Shown: one piece after another, positions 29,991 to 43,289 of the stretch
Layout of the letters: every line of letters starts with the position of its first letter
Numbering within the stretch: the first letter of the stretch is position 1
DNA from: Conchocele bisecta
Lineage: Eukaryota; Mollusca; Bivalvia; Lucinida; Thyasiridae
NCBI GenBank assembly: GCA_029237695.1
Contig: JAQRGA010000034.1
Coordinates: 148,126-212,125, forward strand
Length of the DNA stretch: 64,000 bases
Reading direction: 5' to 3'
The notes under the pieces: model-generated
What the model saw: the letters and a program-made list of their open reading frames with translations, nothing else
The model's database searches: none
What the model was told of the DNA's origin: nothing
Translations under genes and position numbers: made by a program

Positions 29991-30510
29991 TCGCCCATTA
30001 TACCCATGTTTTATTACATCACACATATGCAATTTGAGATCAATAAGGCATTGGTTCCAACACAGTAACAATGATTTATGGACACCAGATATATAATTGT
30101 ATCTCGTATTGCATTGCATTTGTAATGTTGGTTTTAACCCTTTACTTCATAACATTCATTGATATAGTATAGGTCCTGATCAGATTCCGCTCGGGGGCTG
30201 CATTGGTCGCAGATGCAGTTGGTGAATTTTATTGTGAAATAACAGCTTTATCTACGTATTCTGATAAGGATCTGCACTCCTTGAGGTTTTACAATATCAG
30301 CGACTTTAATGTAAAAATATTACAAAATTGACTATATTTCCGTAAATTACGTCGACAGTTAACGAAACTTTCAGAGTACTATTCCGTATTTACTTTGACA
30401 ATACTAACTACTAATTAGGGGATAAGTTACTATATTTCTATGGTATAGTACGAATATGTTCAAACAAAATGGTGCGATTGATTGACATATGTGGCTGTGA
30501 CTGGAGAAAT
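29991..30510. other. Host-like DNA after Polinton B
   Basis: AT-rich, no gene seen. A degenerate relative of the R3 hairpin (CCTGATCAGATTCCGC...GCATTGGTCGCAGATGC, in part) is near 30175-30220. Confidence 0.5.
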
Positions 30511-30580
30511 GGGAACAGTGTAGATCCAGATCAGCCTGTGCATCCGCACAGTCTGATCCGGATCTGCAATGTTCGCCATA
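30511..30580. repeat. Dispersed hairpin repeat R3
   Basis: CAGATCAGCCTGTGC and GCACAGTCTGATCCGG face each other around TCC. The same design is at 62135-62190 (GATCAGACTGTGC/GCACAGTCTGATC), and looser copies lie near 54640 and 63205. Confidence 0.6.
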
Positions 30581-30854
30581 CCCTCAATGAGACACATGCC
30601 ATGCTTCAAACAAGAATATACATGCAGATCGTTATCAGGCCACATGAGTGTGCTATTTGAGCAGGAGCTACACTGGTCATAAATCCCATAAGCCCCATTT
30701 CAGTCACAGACACATATGCCATCTACTGGGTATGAAGCAAAAAGCCACATTATTGGATATCTGAGACATCATCTGAGACCCAGTCACTTTTACAGCACTG
30801 TGTTCCCTTGACCTGTATCAACCCAACACACAATTTCATGCGATTTCCTACAAG

Positions 30855-31150
30855 AATGCCGAAGGTCACAATATACATCCGTCGAGGCAAGGCCAGTCAA
30901 AAATGGGAGATAACTCACTGAAAACCAATATGGTTCTTCATCTCGCCGTGATAAAAATATACCGAATTTTGTTACGATCCTTGTGTTATTACGTGGACAA
31001 GGGTACCGAGTGCGAAAATTAAAAATGTCGGCAAAGGGGAGTAAGTAATCGGATTTTTTTAATCTATAAGCTTATTCTCGCCGTGGTAAACATGCATACC
31101 GAATTTGGTTACGATCGGTCAATTTTATGTCGTAATCTTTGATAGAAATA
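30855..31150. repeat. Tandem repeat S2, about two units
   Basis: Units near 165 bp marked by CCGAATTTGGTTACGATC, ATTACGTGGACAAGGGTACC, GTGCGAAAATTAAAAATG and GGGGAGNTAAGT. Longer arrays are at 40868-41450 and, reversed, 49090-49860. Confidence 0.75.
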
Positions 31151-31165
31151 GTTTTGTCTATTCCA

Positions 31166-31245
31166 CTTGCACGCGGAACTATTGACCGGGCAGACCGGGC
31201 ACGCGGAACTATTGACCGGGCACGCGGAACTATTGCACATGCACG
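31166..31245. repeat. Minisatellite CACGCGGAACTATTGACCGGG
   Basis: Three units of about 20-30 bp in tandem; the middle one carries an extra CAGACCGGG. Confidence 0.8.
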
Positions 31246-31689
31246 TCAATTCAAATGGAATTAGTCAAAACTATGGAATATCAACTTATATAGGGAGTTG
31301 GGTAATAATTACAATTGGATTCATACATACCATGCGAATTGATAATCAAAATATGCTTTACTGATCTGATTCCCCACTTTCAGCACATTTCTGAGACAAA
31401 TTGCATTGGAAGCAGTTTGTTATCCCCTCGCCGATAGGCAATACGGGATATAGCATTCGTCCCTGTACGTACGTGCACGCATGCGCACCGTGCATACGTT
31501 AGTAACAAACACCTTTCAGTTTTTCAATAACTTGTGAACCGCGATAATATTTGGCCACAATGTGTGTCTAGCGATGGTGCGTTGTTTTTCACACGAGCCA
31601 CGTCCGACCGCCAAAAGTCAAGGTCAGTGAGGATTTATGTTCACCTTGCTTGTGGGTGGTTTGTCGGGAGCACGCGAAGCGTAATGCGA

Positions 31690-31950
31690 CGATCGGGGTT
31701 CATTATTACCAGAATACCGACTTACATGGTTTGGCCCTCATGTACATTTTCGGTCTTTTGATACTTGAGAGCTAAATCCTGTCGGGGTTGGAGCTAAGCG
31801 ACTTTGGTGTGGAATGGACCTGACACCAGGTCAGTCTATTCTAATTTCGGGGCTGAATATACATTTTTCTGTAAATGCTGCGTTCTGATTTTGGGAATTT
31901 TGTGATAGGTTGTTAAACACCAATTATCAATGAATAATCAATCGTATTGT
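31690..31950. repeat. SINE-like repeat R1 copy
   Basis: Shares GTTCATTATTACC, ACATGGTTTGGCCCTC, ACTTGAGAGCTAAATCC, ACCAGGTCAGT and TTCTGATTTTGGGA with the other R1 copies; 5' part matches 63375-63535 best, 3' part 900-1110. Confidence 0.55.
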
Positions 31951-32089
31951 TTGTAAGGAAAATGCTTTAAAAAAATTGTATCACCAAGGCTGGCAGCGAG
32001 GGGATTAGCTTAGTGATAACGATGTCCTTGTTATAGAACTAAACAAACTATTAATTGCATATTTGTTGCACCGCTTGACAAGTTGGACA

Positions 32090-32186
32090 TAACAACACTT
32101 TAGAATCATTTCCGAAGTGCTGTCAATCCATGTTTTTAGTGAGAATTAAGTCAATATACAAAATAATAGCAGACGACAATGTTCGT
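32090..32186. repeat. Half copy of the palindromic MITE at 18183
   Basis: AACACTTTAGAATCATTTCC, AAGTGCTGTCAA and AGCAGACGACAATGTT match the 18183-18347 element. Confidence 0.55.
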
Positions 32187-32603
32187 GCCCAGCATTCTAA
32201 GGGTTAACCAATTAGTCGACGTATATAACACATTCTGCAAGACTATGGACGATGGCAAGGAGGTTCGTACTGTAGTTTGTGATATTCCAGAAGTGTTCTA
32301 CAGTGAATGGCACGGAGGCCTTGTATTGATGAGCAACAAGTGACACGAATTATAGGCTCACTACTAAACTGGCTGACAGGTACTCGCCTTTAACACAATA
32401 CTGTATATGTAATGTATACATTTTTGTATAGACACGTTCAGAGTGGCTCAATCCATGAATAAAACAATAGGTCTTCTTTGAAGAGGTACAAAATAGACGC
32501 TACATAAATATAACCTTTATTCAATGTGGAAATTGCCTAATTACGCATTATCTGAGAGAGAACTAGAAAACAGTGCAGCATATGTCACGTTGGTGTATTT
32601 GGA

Positions 32604-32769
32604 TTGTCAAGCACCGTGTTATTGCTTATAATTGTCTCTGCAATATTTCTAATAAGGTTTATTATCTTGTGCATAGGTACGCACGACCTTCAGGTTCATT
32701 CGTCGGAAACGCACACAAACAAGCAGAACTATCGGAGTGAAGCCATTAACAACGACAGCACAAGTCAGG
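32604..32769 (+). other. Possible host exon with a membrane segment
   Basis: An open frame begins with a strong hydrophobic stretch (SSTVLLLIIVSAIFLIRFII), then a polar tail, and reaches CAAGTCAG followed by GTACGC, an acceptable splice donor. No neighbouring exon could be found, so this is weak evidence for a single-pass membrane protein gene. Confidence 0.15.
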
Positions 32770-34314
32770 TACGCATTACTTATTTAATTAAGGAATACAA
32801 CTATGGGCTGTTGTGTTTACTGCAGTTGAAAAACATTTGGTTCGTTTTGAAGTGCGTGTGAGTGAGTCCGAATGGCAAACTTTAGACAGACTACATGTGT
32901 TTCATACTACAGTAAAAGCAACTGCCCATGGTTTTATTACTTATATTTACATTGCATGCTCTGATTGTTTCAAAATTGTAAATAACCGAATACGGCTTTA
33001 ATATTAGGAATCGTATTGTTTTATGTCATTTTGTCGCATTTTATTAGAACAGCGACGTTGCCGGTCAATAGCATTGACAACGACGATGAACGTCATGTAT
33101 TTTAATGAATGTACTATACTGGGATATAAAACCATGTAAACGCAATTCGTTCAATGCGTGTTTCCATTATGAATTGAAGGACAGTGTAAATATTATACCA
33201 TATCTTACATGTAACACACTTTATCCCCGATGTTTCGATCGAGTCGAACTTGAGATGTCCTCATTATAATTTGGATCAACTGAACATTATTCCCATACCG
33301 CAAAACTTATTTTAAATGTGCATTGACCAGCCATAGTATAGAGAATACTAGCTAAGTGTATTGTGATATCATGTTTATCGTGAAATGCGTAGGACGTCCG
33401 AGGCTCGCCGAGGAATTCCTACCGTTTCCCAGCCGAGCCTGATAAACTTGATATCAACATAAACTAGGCTGGTATTATTCATCAGGTACAGTTTTATGCT
33501 TGCCGCTGGTCAAATGTAAAATAGTTTTCGTTGCAAAGAACGCGGAGTTGTTTACGTTACGTGATTATACTTACGTCATTCGGTAACGCCATGTGACACC
33601 GTTCGACCAATGGAACGTCACTTTTCAATTCGTTGATACGCGAATACTCGTAATCAGTTCAATGCCTGATACGATTATTAAGACATTATGTTATCGATTA
33701 GTACGTCAATGCAAAGCTCTTTACCTGATCAAATGTTGCGATGAAATCAACATCATTCCATAGTATTATTTGGTAGAATATAATTGCTTACTTCAATGTG
33801 TTTTAATAATATATACAGGATCTCAAACGAGTTTCCATTTGGTTTGAGATTTATGAACGAGTTATGGCGAGGTACATACAATTGCAGAAAATCTGCAGAT
33901 ATTCACAGGGAAAAATAGGTTAAGTCGATAAAACTATTAAACATACCGGGACACGTATATAATATTATTGTTTCCCGTTCTTTGTAAGCACTTCATAGTA
34001 CCAAACGGGGTCACACTTTAACAACTGCACTAATTTGAATGAGTCATGGATGCTTCTAATGGCTTTTAAAAAGGTGATGACGTCAGAGTCAAGCCATCAT
34101 TGCTTTATCGTGTAATTAGGGACGTCATTTGGAGCCTATCAAATTTGCTGCAGGTGTTATTACACGCGTGCCATATCACATGTGTGACTGTGACTGGAGA
34201 AATTGGAGGCTTAGCAACGAAAGCAGGAAGTTAATGTACGTACTATAATCTGTTCCAGCCAATAGAATATGAACAATTATACACAATAAACTATACAATG
34301 TAAATGTTCAAACT
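32770..34314. other. Unassigned DNA
   Basis: AT-rich, no recognised gene or repeat. An interrupted inverted repeat (GTGATATCATGTTTATC and GATAAACTTGATATCAAC) lies near 33370-33462. Confidence 0.5.
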
Positions 34315-35290
34315 GAAGCGGGGTTCACGAAACTGTGAGGATGTAACATAGCGACACTCTCGAAGCCGAGGTTGGGAATTCTCAAGGCTAGGGGGATTCA
34401 CGGAGCTGGAATCACGGGGTTCACGAAGCTGGAATTGGGAATTCACGGAGATAAGAACTCATGTAGCTGAGTGGGGGTCACACGGCAGGGTTCACAAAGT
34501 TGGAGGTGGGAATTCACTGATGTGGGAACTACTGTAGCTGAGTGGGGGTCACATTGCGGGGTTCACGAAGCTGGAGGTGGGGATTCACGAAGCTGTGAAC
34601 TCATGTAGCTGAGTGAGGGTTACATCACGCACATGAGAACTCATGTAGCTGAGTGGAGGTCACATAGCGGGGTTCACTAAGGTGAAGATGGGAATTCACG
34701 TAGCTGGAACTCATGTAGCTGAGTAGGGGTCATATAGCTGTGTTCATGAAGCTGGAGGTGGGAATTCACGGAGCTTGGAACTCATGTAGCTGAGTGGGGA
34801 ACACATAGCGCCGTTCGTTCACGAAGCTGGAGGTGGGGATTCACGGAGCTGGGAACACATGTAGCGGAGTGAGGGTCACATAACGTGGTTCACGAAGCTG
34901 GATGTGGACATTCATGGAGCTGAGAACTCATGTAGCTTAGTGGAGGTCACAGAGCGGGGTTCACGAAGCTGGTGGTGGGGATTCACGGAGCTGATAACTC
35001 ATGTAGCTTAGTCCTGTGTCACATAGCGGGGTTCACGAAGCTGGAAGGAATTGAAGGAGCCGAGAACTCATGTAGCCGAGTGGAGGTCACATAGCGGTGT
35101 TCGCGAAGCTGGAGGTGGGAATTCACGGAGCTGGGAACTCATGTGGCTGAGTGGGGAACACATAGCGGGTTTCACGAAACTGGAGGTGGGGATTCACGGA
35201 GCCGGAAATCATATAGGATGAGTAGGGGTTACATAGCGGAGTTCACGAAGCTGGACGGGGGGGGGGGGGGGTGAAATTCACGGAGTGGGA
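34315..35290. repeat. Minisatellite of ~75 bp units, about 13 copies
   Basis: Imperfect units containing GGGGTTCACGAAGCTGG, GGNATTCACGGAGCTG, GAACTCATGTAGCTGAGT and GGTCACATAGC. A G-run ends the array just before the LTR at 35295. Confidence 0.85.
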
Positions 35291-35294
35291 ACTC

Positions 35295-35568
35295 TGTCAG
35301 ACACTGTCAGCAAGGCTGCCAGACATATTTGTCAGTCTTTCCACAATTCTGTCAAGTTGCTAGATTTCTTCCTGTGGCCATACAAGCTATCAGGCATGTT
35401 TGTCTTAGTGAAAATGTGAAATTATATGCCTGAATTAACATTATATTAGCTACAGAGTGTAGATATGTCAATAATAATACCATAGCTAACTTGTGAAAAT
35501 GAGTCATATACCCCACCCACTCACTTTGCATGGTGGTTATAATTACACTCAGGTTCTATTCTGTTACA
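35295..35568 (-). repeat. 3' LTR
   Basis: 274 bp, inner side adjoins the polypurine tract (complement of 35569-35580). Confidence 0.8.
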
Positions 35569-36597
35569 TTCTCCCCACGTTAAACTAGATAATTCTTAAT
35601 TATCTTGAATAAAACCATGTTCAAGCTGAAATATCAAAACAGAATAGACCATATTAAACTGTCCTGTCAAATTTGAACGTTTTGCACTATAAAGTAAGTA
35701 TGTGCGGAATGTTGTTATTCAGTCATCGATAGATCGTCTACTAGTCATTCCCTTAATCCGCTCCATCCATCCATTGTACGATAGATGCTGCCAGTCAACA
35801 AATACCGCATAGTAAAGTTATTCGGTTATATCTATGACTTATTCTAAATAGTGAATTTACTTGCGGACCAAACTGTTGCTAAATATTTTCTGTACTTTAG
35901 AACATTAGACAGTTAGCTTTTACACATATACTTCAACAATTTGATTCATGAGTACCAACTTCAGTCTCTCTTGAAAGATGATTCCTCATCGATACAGTGT
36001 ATATGATTTCAAGATTACCGAAGTTACTCTTAACCCTGTTTATGTAGCCCTATGTCGATGAAAGGATAATCTAGATTCCGTTGGATAAGAATTTACTAGT
36101 TATCAGCTCCCATCAGTTCCACACAAACAGTTAATCACGATCAGTAGAGCCTATGGTTGATCAGGCCACACCCCTACCGATTTCTAAAATACCACATTGT
36201 GCACAATGCTTCACTCCATCCATGATCACTATTGATCAATTAAATTCACCAGTGTAAAACTTATCCATGTGTCTAGTGTCCTAATGTAGAGTTATTGTAT
36301 CTGCATTAGTCCATGTTCTTATTTATTGCCATTTTCAAGACTGACTGATGTGCTTTTCATTGATTACTCAAGTCCATCTCAGTAACATTTGATAACGAAT
36401 AAAACAACCCAACAATAAACAATTTGAACACTTGTTATACTTCAACTTCACATGTCCGCACCCCGTCTGTCGGAATATCCCTCATCGTTGTGGAATGATC
36501 CGGCGTTGTACTCATATTCTTCAGGCAAATCGTAGACAGGTCCTATGTTGCTTTCGGTTGGATATATGCATTGGTGTGTTTCATCATAAAAATATTG

Positions 36598-37560
36598 CTA
36601 ATTTTGCTGCTGTAGTTCAAGTCTGTCTAGTCGTTCCATGATCATATTTAATGATGATTTGATGTCTCCTTTTTTATCGTTGTCCTCGGGTGGTAATGCT
36701 GCTATCATTCTGATGTTTGATAAATGTGGATCTGAACGTCCAGAAACACTTTCATATGTTTCCACAATTTGAATGACATCGCTTACTGTTTGACATTGAT
36801 TGGTTATACATTTGTATCTGATGTCAGGATCTAAACTTTGGTAGATAGTGCTTAATGCCATGAACTGATGTGTTTTACTGTCAACACTGGGATATGACTT
36901 CTTTGACAATTTTAATGTATCATTTGCATATTTTGCTATATATTCGCCTTGTGGCCGTGTCCTAGTTTCAAGTTGTGTGATTTACTTTGACTGTTGCTTA
37001 GTCATACCAAACTCTTCTCTTAGTAGTTGCACTAGCACATTGTTATTGTCCCTTATTTACCTGTCCAAGCGTGTGTAGAATTCAGCAACGCCGCCACGAA
37101 ATGATGCTCCCAGAAGTAAAACCTTTTCAACATTTGTATACTGTCCAAGTTTACAGCAAACTTCAAATTGTGTTATGTATATTTCCCATTCTTCTATTCC
37201 AGCGTATGTGTCTGGTTTTAATGTCATTTATGCTACTGTGTTTGGAGGTGGTGAGTAGGGTCGTCTGTCTTTATAATGGTCGTGGTCACTACGGGTATCC
37301 GCAAGTTGTCTAAATTCATGTTCCGATGCAGGTCTACGATTTGCCGTCCTATGGGTTCTATCTGTGTCGCAGTCTTTTCTATTTGCTGTTAGTTGTTTTC
37401 TCTGTTGTCTTATCGGTGTCGTTTCATGATCACCATCATTGTCACTGTTGTTGTTTGTCCGCCCAGTACTCGTCATGTTCTTCTGGTCTTGTGGGTTCAG
37501 CTGTGGCTGTATTCTCGCTTTCCATGTCAAGGTCCACTTCAGAATTCGTGTTCGACATAG
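36598..37560 (-). pseudogene. LTR-retrotransposon gag, decayed
   Basis: A minus-strand start at about 37557 opens with MSNTNSEVDLDMESENTAT and soon shifts frame into a polar, basic stretch (37228-37530). Further on, in another frame, VQLLREEFGMTKQQSK is followed by a stop near 36978. ITQLETRTRPQGEYIAKYAN and LSKKSYPSVDSKTHQFM then follow, which is the conserved capsid helix region of Ty3/Gypsy-type gag (key residues R-x-R-x-x-G-E-Y and A/S-Y-P). It ends at 36598 with a possible coiled coil (NMIMERLDRLELQQQ). No zinc knuckle is seen. Gag would form the retrotransposon particle. Confidence 0.65.
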
Positions 37561-38846
37561 TTAAGTTACTTTTGGTTATAGTTGAGTTAAATTACAAAAG
37601 CTCAATAAATATATCCACAAAGAAATTCAAAATTATTTTTGTTGCAACTTTTCCTGGTTTGAACAATCTTCTACTAAAATTTGTGTTGCAATTTGTCCTG
37701 GGTTTAGCCAATTATTTGATTTCCTTATAAGTAGTCACTAGTCAAATACACTTCTGTTTAATACTAATTAATTATGCAGTTCCACTCACTTAATTCATTT
37801 TCACCTGTTTTGGTCAGTTTCCAATAATTGTCTTATTTTGTATGTGGAGCTTTACAATCAAGTCGGGTACTTTATTTGAACTGTCAAAACACAGTCAATT
37901 CCATTCTTCTGACGCCAAGTGTAACAAACTCAAGCGAGCGGTCTTACGATTTGTTGTTGTGTCAGGATGGCTTATGGAGAGTCAATGGAAGATGTTTATT
38001 CAGGTATTTACTTTATTATCTGAGTGTTATTCTACAACAAGACCATGACGGGTACTGGTTACATTCAGGTGACGACTACTGATCACTGGCGAGAAAACGC
38101 CACATAGATGTTATCCTTTGCTCTTATGAGCTGAACCATTCGATCCTAGCCATTTGGGTTGTATTTGTAGGTTCTTAAACTGTACCACATGACGTCACTT
38201 GACCAATCATGATGTTTGGGCGTCGGGCAAATCGGTCAAAAATGTCAGCCATCTTGCCAGATTTGCGAGATCGCCAAAAATGACGTCATCACCATGAGAC
38301 TTTTAACAATTTCACACATTAAAACAGCTGAAAACCTATCTGGCAGATCCCAAATATGTAGTTTATGTATTTATCTTGGTTTTTGCACAGGTAATCAAGA
38401 GTGGTTCGGTGATTTGATAACTTTATGGGACCATTTTAGATGCGGAGACGCTGGCGTTTTCGCATTCAAAATTGAGCGCCACTTCAACTTGATTTTACCG
38501 TTAGAATCAACCAAAACAGGAATTTACAGTCTGAAACTTTGTGTAAATGTTCGTCTTACACATTAATTAGGATTTACGAACCAAACCTCGTGAATATCTG
38601 ATTAAATAGCCTTAATTTAGCAATTCTAATGTGCTTCTCAGGATCTGTCAGATTTGGCAGATCTGCCAAACATGGCCGCTGTCCGAGAGAAATCATAAAC
38701 ATGTCAACTTGCCAGACTTGGAATGTAAACAAATATAGGACGCAATAGGCATGCAGGAAGTGGGTCAAGACTCTCATAATATATTCCTTTTTGCAAGAAA
38801 TAGTAAGCTAGTCATTGAAACACTTCCATGATCCTAAGAATAAGAC

Positions 38847-39120
38847 TGCCAGACACTGTCAGCAAGGTTGCCAGACATGTTTGTCAGTCTTTCCACAATT
38901 CTGTCAAGTTGCTAGATTTCTTCATGTGGCCATAAAAGCTATCAGGCATGTTTGTCTTAGTGAAAATGTGAAATTATATGCCTGAATTACCATTATATTA
39001 GCTACAGAGTGTAGATATGTCAATAATAATACCATAGCTAACTTGTGAAAATGAGTCATATATCCCACCCACTCACTTTGCATGGTGGTTATAATTACAC
39101 TCAGGTTCTATTCTGTTACA
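38847..39120 (-). repeat. 5' LTR
   Basis: 274 bp, the upstream LTR in the element's own direction; the primer-binding site expected at 38830-38846 could not be assigned to a tRNA. Confidence 0.8.
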
Positions 39121-40129
39121 GTATTTACTCATTAATGTAGAAATATGGAATGGAATGTAATTATGCACATGCATGTTACATGTATTTGTAATATGTCTCG
39201 TTCTAGGTGAAGGCCACCAAGGCCAAGGTCAGCCGATTAACAGATCAAATGATATTCAACATTTGTACACTGTACTTCCAAAATTATTGACATGAAGGTC
39301 AAGGTCCCGAACGTGAAGGCCAATGCCACCCAAAAAATACTAGATGGATAGGTTAAGGTCATCAAAGTGAAGGTCAATATCACTCGACGTAAATCCAAAA
39401 TTATTGACACAAAGGTTAAGTTCACCAAGTTGAAGTTCATCCGAATGGCACTGGATGTGTGAGGAAGCTATTGATGAAGTTTGATAATGATCTGACTAGC
39501 AGATCAAAATATATGGGAAATTTGGCTACGTCCAAAATGTTCGTCCCGAAATTGCTGACGACGTCGCCGAATTGTGACAGCTATGTCTAACTTCCCATTA
39601 TCGTGGGTCAGACAGTAAATTACATAATTCAGTCCGTATCTGTGTACCGACACATTGATTCGAAGTCACCTAAGATGGCACTATTTTTAACTCCGTCACT
39701 GAATTTAATTGGTTGGTAACGGTTACATCGGCAAATCATGGAAATATAATAATTTAATATAGGAAAACTGGCAATTCTCAATTGTAAATATTCTGAAGTT
39801 TTTCGAAGAATTAACAGCAATGAATGTAATTTGTTTTTGTTTAATGGTGTTTAATGGCCTATCAACAGCTAAGGTAATTTAAAGGGGCATATCAGGATTA
39901 AAAAAAAAAATACTATGAAAATGTGTTTTCATCACGGCCCTTCGTAAAGTGGTTTAATTGAACATATATGATACTAGGATCACTGAAAAAAATTCAGGAT
40001 TTTTTGAAAAATAGAAAATGTGTTCAGAGAACACGGATGCCCCACATATCGCTTTGATAGCAAACGAGGCAAAATTCCAAGAAGCTGCATATCAAGCCTC
40101 CATATATTACGGTTTAGAAGCTTTACAGG
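39121..40129. other. Unassigned DNA with minor repeats
   Basis: No gene. 39210-39440 has irregular repeats of AAGGTCAAGGTCNCC. A short reversed R1 fragment is at 39835-39880 (GGTGTTTAATGGCCTATCAAC). Confidence 0.5.
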
Positions 40130-40760
40130 GTAATATGGTGAAATACTAAGTCGAAAAAGGGGAGATAATCCATGAAACGGGGTTCGAATCAAAAATCAAA
40201 ATATACGTGCACATCTGCTCGTCATAAGGAAGTTACATACCAAGTTTCATGCCTGTAGCTATTACGGTTTAAAGGTTTTCTAAGTCGAAATGGGGGAGAT
40301 AATCCATGACCCGGGGGTCGAATAAAAAATCAAAATAAACGTTGGGCGTCTACACATCATATGGAAGCTACATACCAAGTTCCAGGTCTGTAACTATTAC
40401 GGTTTAAAAGATTTACGAGTTACAAGGCCAAATTGCTAAATTCTAAGTAAAAAAGGGGGACATAATCCATGACTCGGGGGTAAAATGAAAAATTGAAATA
40501 AACTTTGTACATCTACTCATCATGATGAAGATACATACCAAGTTTTATGTCTGTAACTAGTACGTTTTCAAAGTTTTACGAGTTACAAGGCAAATTCTAA
40601 GTCGAAAAGGTGGAGATAATTTATGACCCGGGCGTCAAATAAAAAATTGAAATAAAATTTGCATCTACTCATCATAAGGAAGCTACATACCAAGTTCCAG
40701 TTGTGTAGTTACGGGGGAGCATGACCCCGGACCCACATACATGTACCAAGTTCCAGGTGT
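40130..40760. repeat. Tandem repeat S3, ~140-bp units, about four copies
   Basis: Marker blocks are GGGGGAGATAATCCATGAC, CATACCAAGTTCCAGGTCTG and GTAGCTATTACGGTTT. Confidence 0.8.
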
Positions 40761-40867
40761 GTAGCTATTAGTTGCGGGGGGAGCATGGCCCCGGTCCCAC
40801 ATACCAAGTTCCAGGTATGTAGCTATTAGGTACGGTATCTCATACACATTTTTGTAGCAAAAGCACT

Positions 40868-41450
40868 GGTAACAAGAGTGCCGAAGGTCACAATATACGC
40901 CCGTTGAGGAAAGGCGAGTCAACAAGGGGAGATAACTCATCTTGACGTGATAAACATGTAAACCTAATTTGGTTACGATCCGTCAAGTAGAACTCGACTT
41001 ATTGCGTGGAAAAGGATACAGAGTCCGAAAATTATAAATGGCCGCCAAGGGAAGGTAAGTTTTCGGAAAGTTTTCAAAATCAATATGCTTCTTCGTCTTG
41101 CCGTAATAAACATGCATACCGAATTTGGTTATGATCGGTGAAGTCGAACTTAAGTTATTGCGTGGACAAGGATACAGAGTGCGAAAATTAAAAATGGCTG
41201 CCAAGGGGAGATAAGTATCGAAAATATTTCAAAATCAAAAGCCTTCTTTGTCTTGCCATAATAAACATGAATACGGAATTTGGTTTCGATCGGTGAAGTA
41301 GAATTTGAGTTATTGCGTGGACAAGGATACAGAGTGCGAAAAATAAAATCAATAGGCTTCTTCGGCTTGCCGTAATGAACATGTATACCAAATTTGGTTA
41401 CAATCTGTCTGGTAGAACTCTAGTTATTGCGTGGACAAGCTGTGCCCGCC
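40868..41450. repeat. Tandem repeat S2, about four units
   Basis: Units of about 165 bp with TTATTGCGTGGACAAGGATAC, AGAGTGCGAAAATTAAAAATG and CATACCGAATTTGGTTA (each given in part). A non-repeated stretch to 42100 follows without a visible gene. Confidence 0.8.
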
Positions 41451-42104
41451 TGTACAAGAGGAATACATAATACGTCCCGTTTTTTCAAACGGGCGTATAC
41501 AAAATTGGTCCAAATATTGGGGCGGCGGTCGCCGCCCCTGCTGTCCCGGTTCCGACGCCTCTGATTAGTTACGGGGGAGCACGCCCCCCAAAACCCCCCA
41601 TAGGCCTAGCTACCTTTCAATCACGTGCAGACAGTGGTTTGGTTGGTTACTGGAGGTTATACGTCATTTTCCGTTAGCCAACCAAATCAATGCGTGTCAT
41701 GTGATTCGATATTTTCAAAGATGGCGGCTAAAATTTATTGATAATGAGGAAGTGAATGTGTTTGCTTTTAAAAAGCGAATTTAGGTTAGTGTGTTTTCTT
41801 ACAGTTTACATTCAAAATCTTTGAGATTTATGTTACTGTATTAGCATCAGTTACTGTAAAATCTATGCCGGAAACCCTCCCCAAACAGTGGTTTCGACAC
41901 GCTGTAACACTTTGTAGAGGTGAGTAAAATTTACGACTTCATGTGGGATTTTCTTACAATGCTGGCGAATGCTAGTTTTATACCTTTATAAGTACTATAA
42001 TTATTACACCCGGGCACATTTGAATTGTTTTGTACATGATTTCGAAAGGTGTTTCATGTATGTACAAACAATAATTGACCATCCAAGACATGCGAGCATG
42101 GAAT

Positions 42105-42210
42105 GAAATGGTGCTTAACAGCCCATCAACACAAAAGAGTATCATTTAGGGCCAAGCAATGTAGACGAAGAATAAAAATAATAGTAAAATAGTATGTTAG
42201 ATGTGGTAGA
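42105..42210. repeat. Dispersed repeat R2 copy
   Basis: GGTGCTTAACAGCCCATCAA and AATAGTATGTTAGATGTGGT match the copies at 10003-10330. Confidence 0.5.
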
Positions 42211-42284
42211 AACATGCTAAAAACACCAGTGAATATTTTGGGACCTATCTTGTTGCAGCCTGTAACTATATGACCGTACGTACC

Positions 42285-42524
42285 TGGGGGCCGTTTCACT
42301 AAGCTTCGTACGATTAAAATGTTCGTAAGTGCCAAATTATGATAGTCTATAAATTTGATATTAACAATGTTTTCTTGTAATTAATTGTTGGATTTATATT
42401 TATTGAGCATAGGCTGCATATGCAGCAGATGCTCAATAACTGTAAATCAATCAATTGAAATTGCCAGACGATCCTAAATTTGCACTTACGAACATTTTAG
42501 TCTTACGCAGTTTACTGAAACCAG
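42285..42524. mobile_element. MITE with ~45-bp inverted repeats
   Basis: Left end GGGGGCCGTTTCACTAAG...ATTAAAATGTTCGTAAGTGC, right end complement GGTTTCAGTAAACTGCG...ACTAAAATGTTCGTAAGTGC (shown in parts). The centre has a second palindrome, GGCTGCATATGCAGC. 42525-43289 after it holds no gene I recognise. Confidence 0.65.
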
Positions 42525-43289
42525 AGTTACAGTTCCTCCAATAGCATTCCCCTGCAGAGTGGCGAATCAAATCTGATTCGCACTTTAGATAGTAATTACA
42601 TGTATGACATTTTAAAAATATCTTTCAAATGAAATCTGTGTTAAAATTAGGAAACTGATATAAACTAATACTTCTAAAGTAGTGTTTATTCTTGCAGAAT
42701 ATCCAGGGAATAATAAAATGTTTTCTACTTAGAAACTAGGGTCGAGTTTTGGCTGATATTGATTGGGTCTCTGGTAGATTCTAGCTTAAATTTACTTAAT
42801 ATCGTGTCGTGTCCTAAGTACGTGAGGTACGTGTTTGCGATTATATTCCGTTTTTGTCGCGTGTTTCAACCAGTACATCAAAACCCGGATGAGCACATTG
42901 AAAGTGGGTCTTCTGCTGTCAACACATTCATTTATCAACAAAACTGCGATTGCAACAAGTCAAATATGAAACAAAGTTCAGGTGTTACCCAAAACAGATG
43001 AAATTTGTTAATCCCAGTTACCCATAGTAACAAACATCAAATTGATTATACCCAGCGCTGACGTTTTCCTGTTGTAAACATTCTTGGCATATGTGTATTC
43101 ACTACTACACATGTGACAGGCGACTTCCGGTCTAGGTAATGTGATGGAGTGTTGCATCGGCGATCTTTTGTGATAGTAAATATTTTTTAAAGATTGGGTA
43201 ATAACAGAAACGGTGAGCGAGTTAAAACAAGAGTTGTCAGAAGACAACGAAGCTCGCCTGTTGGCGGCCTTCACTCAAACTTGACACAG

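Larger units (their letters stand above)
35295..39120 (-). mobile_element. Gag-only LTR retrotransposon (no pol)
   Basis: Two 274-bp direct repeats (35295-35568 and 38847-39120) differ at about seven positions by eye and, read on the minus strand, begin TGTAACAG and end in CA. Next to the downstream repeat the minus strand reads ACGTGGGGAGAA, a good polypurine tract. The internal 3.28 kb contain a decayed gag and no trace of protease, reverse transcriptase or integrase. It is therefore either a deletion derivative or a non-autonomous gag-carrying element of the TR-GAG kind. No clear target duplication is seen. Confidence 0.8.

Noticed and set aside
41705..41740. AAGATGGCGGCTAAAATT as the start of a host gene
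   Set aside because: The frame stops after six codons and there is no splice donor before the stop.
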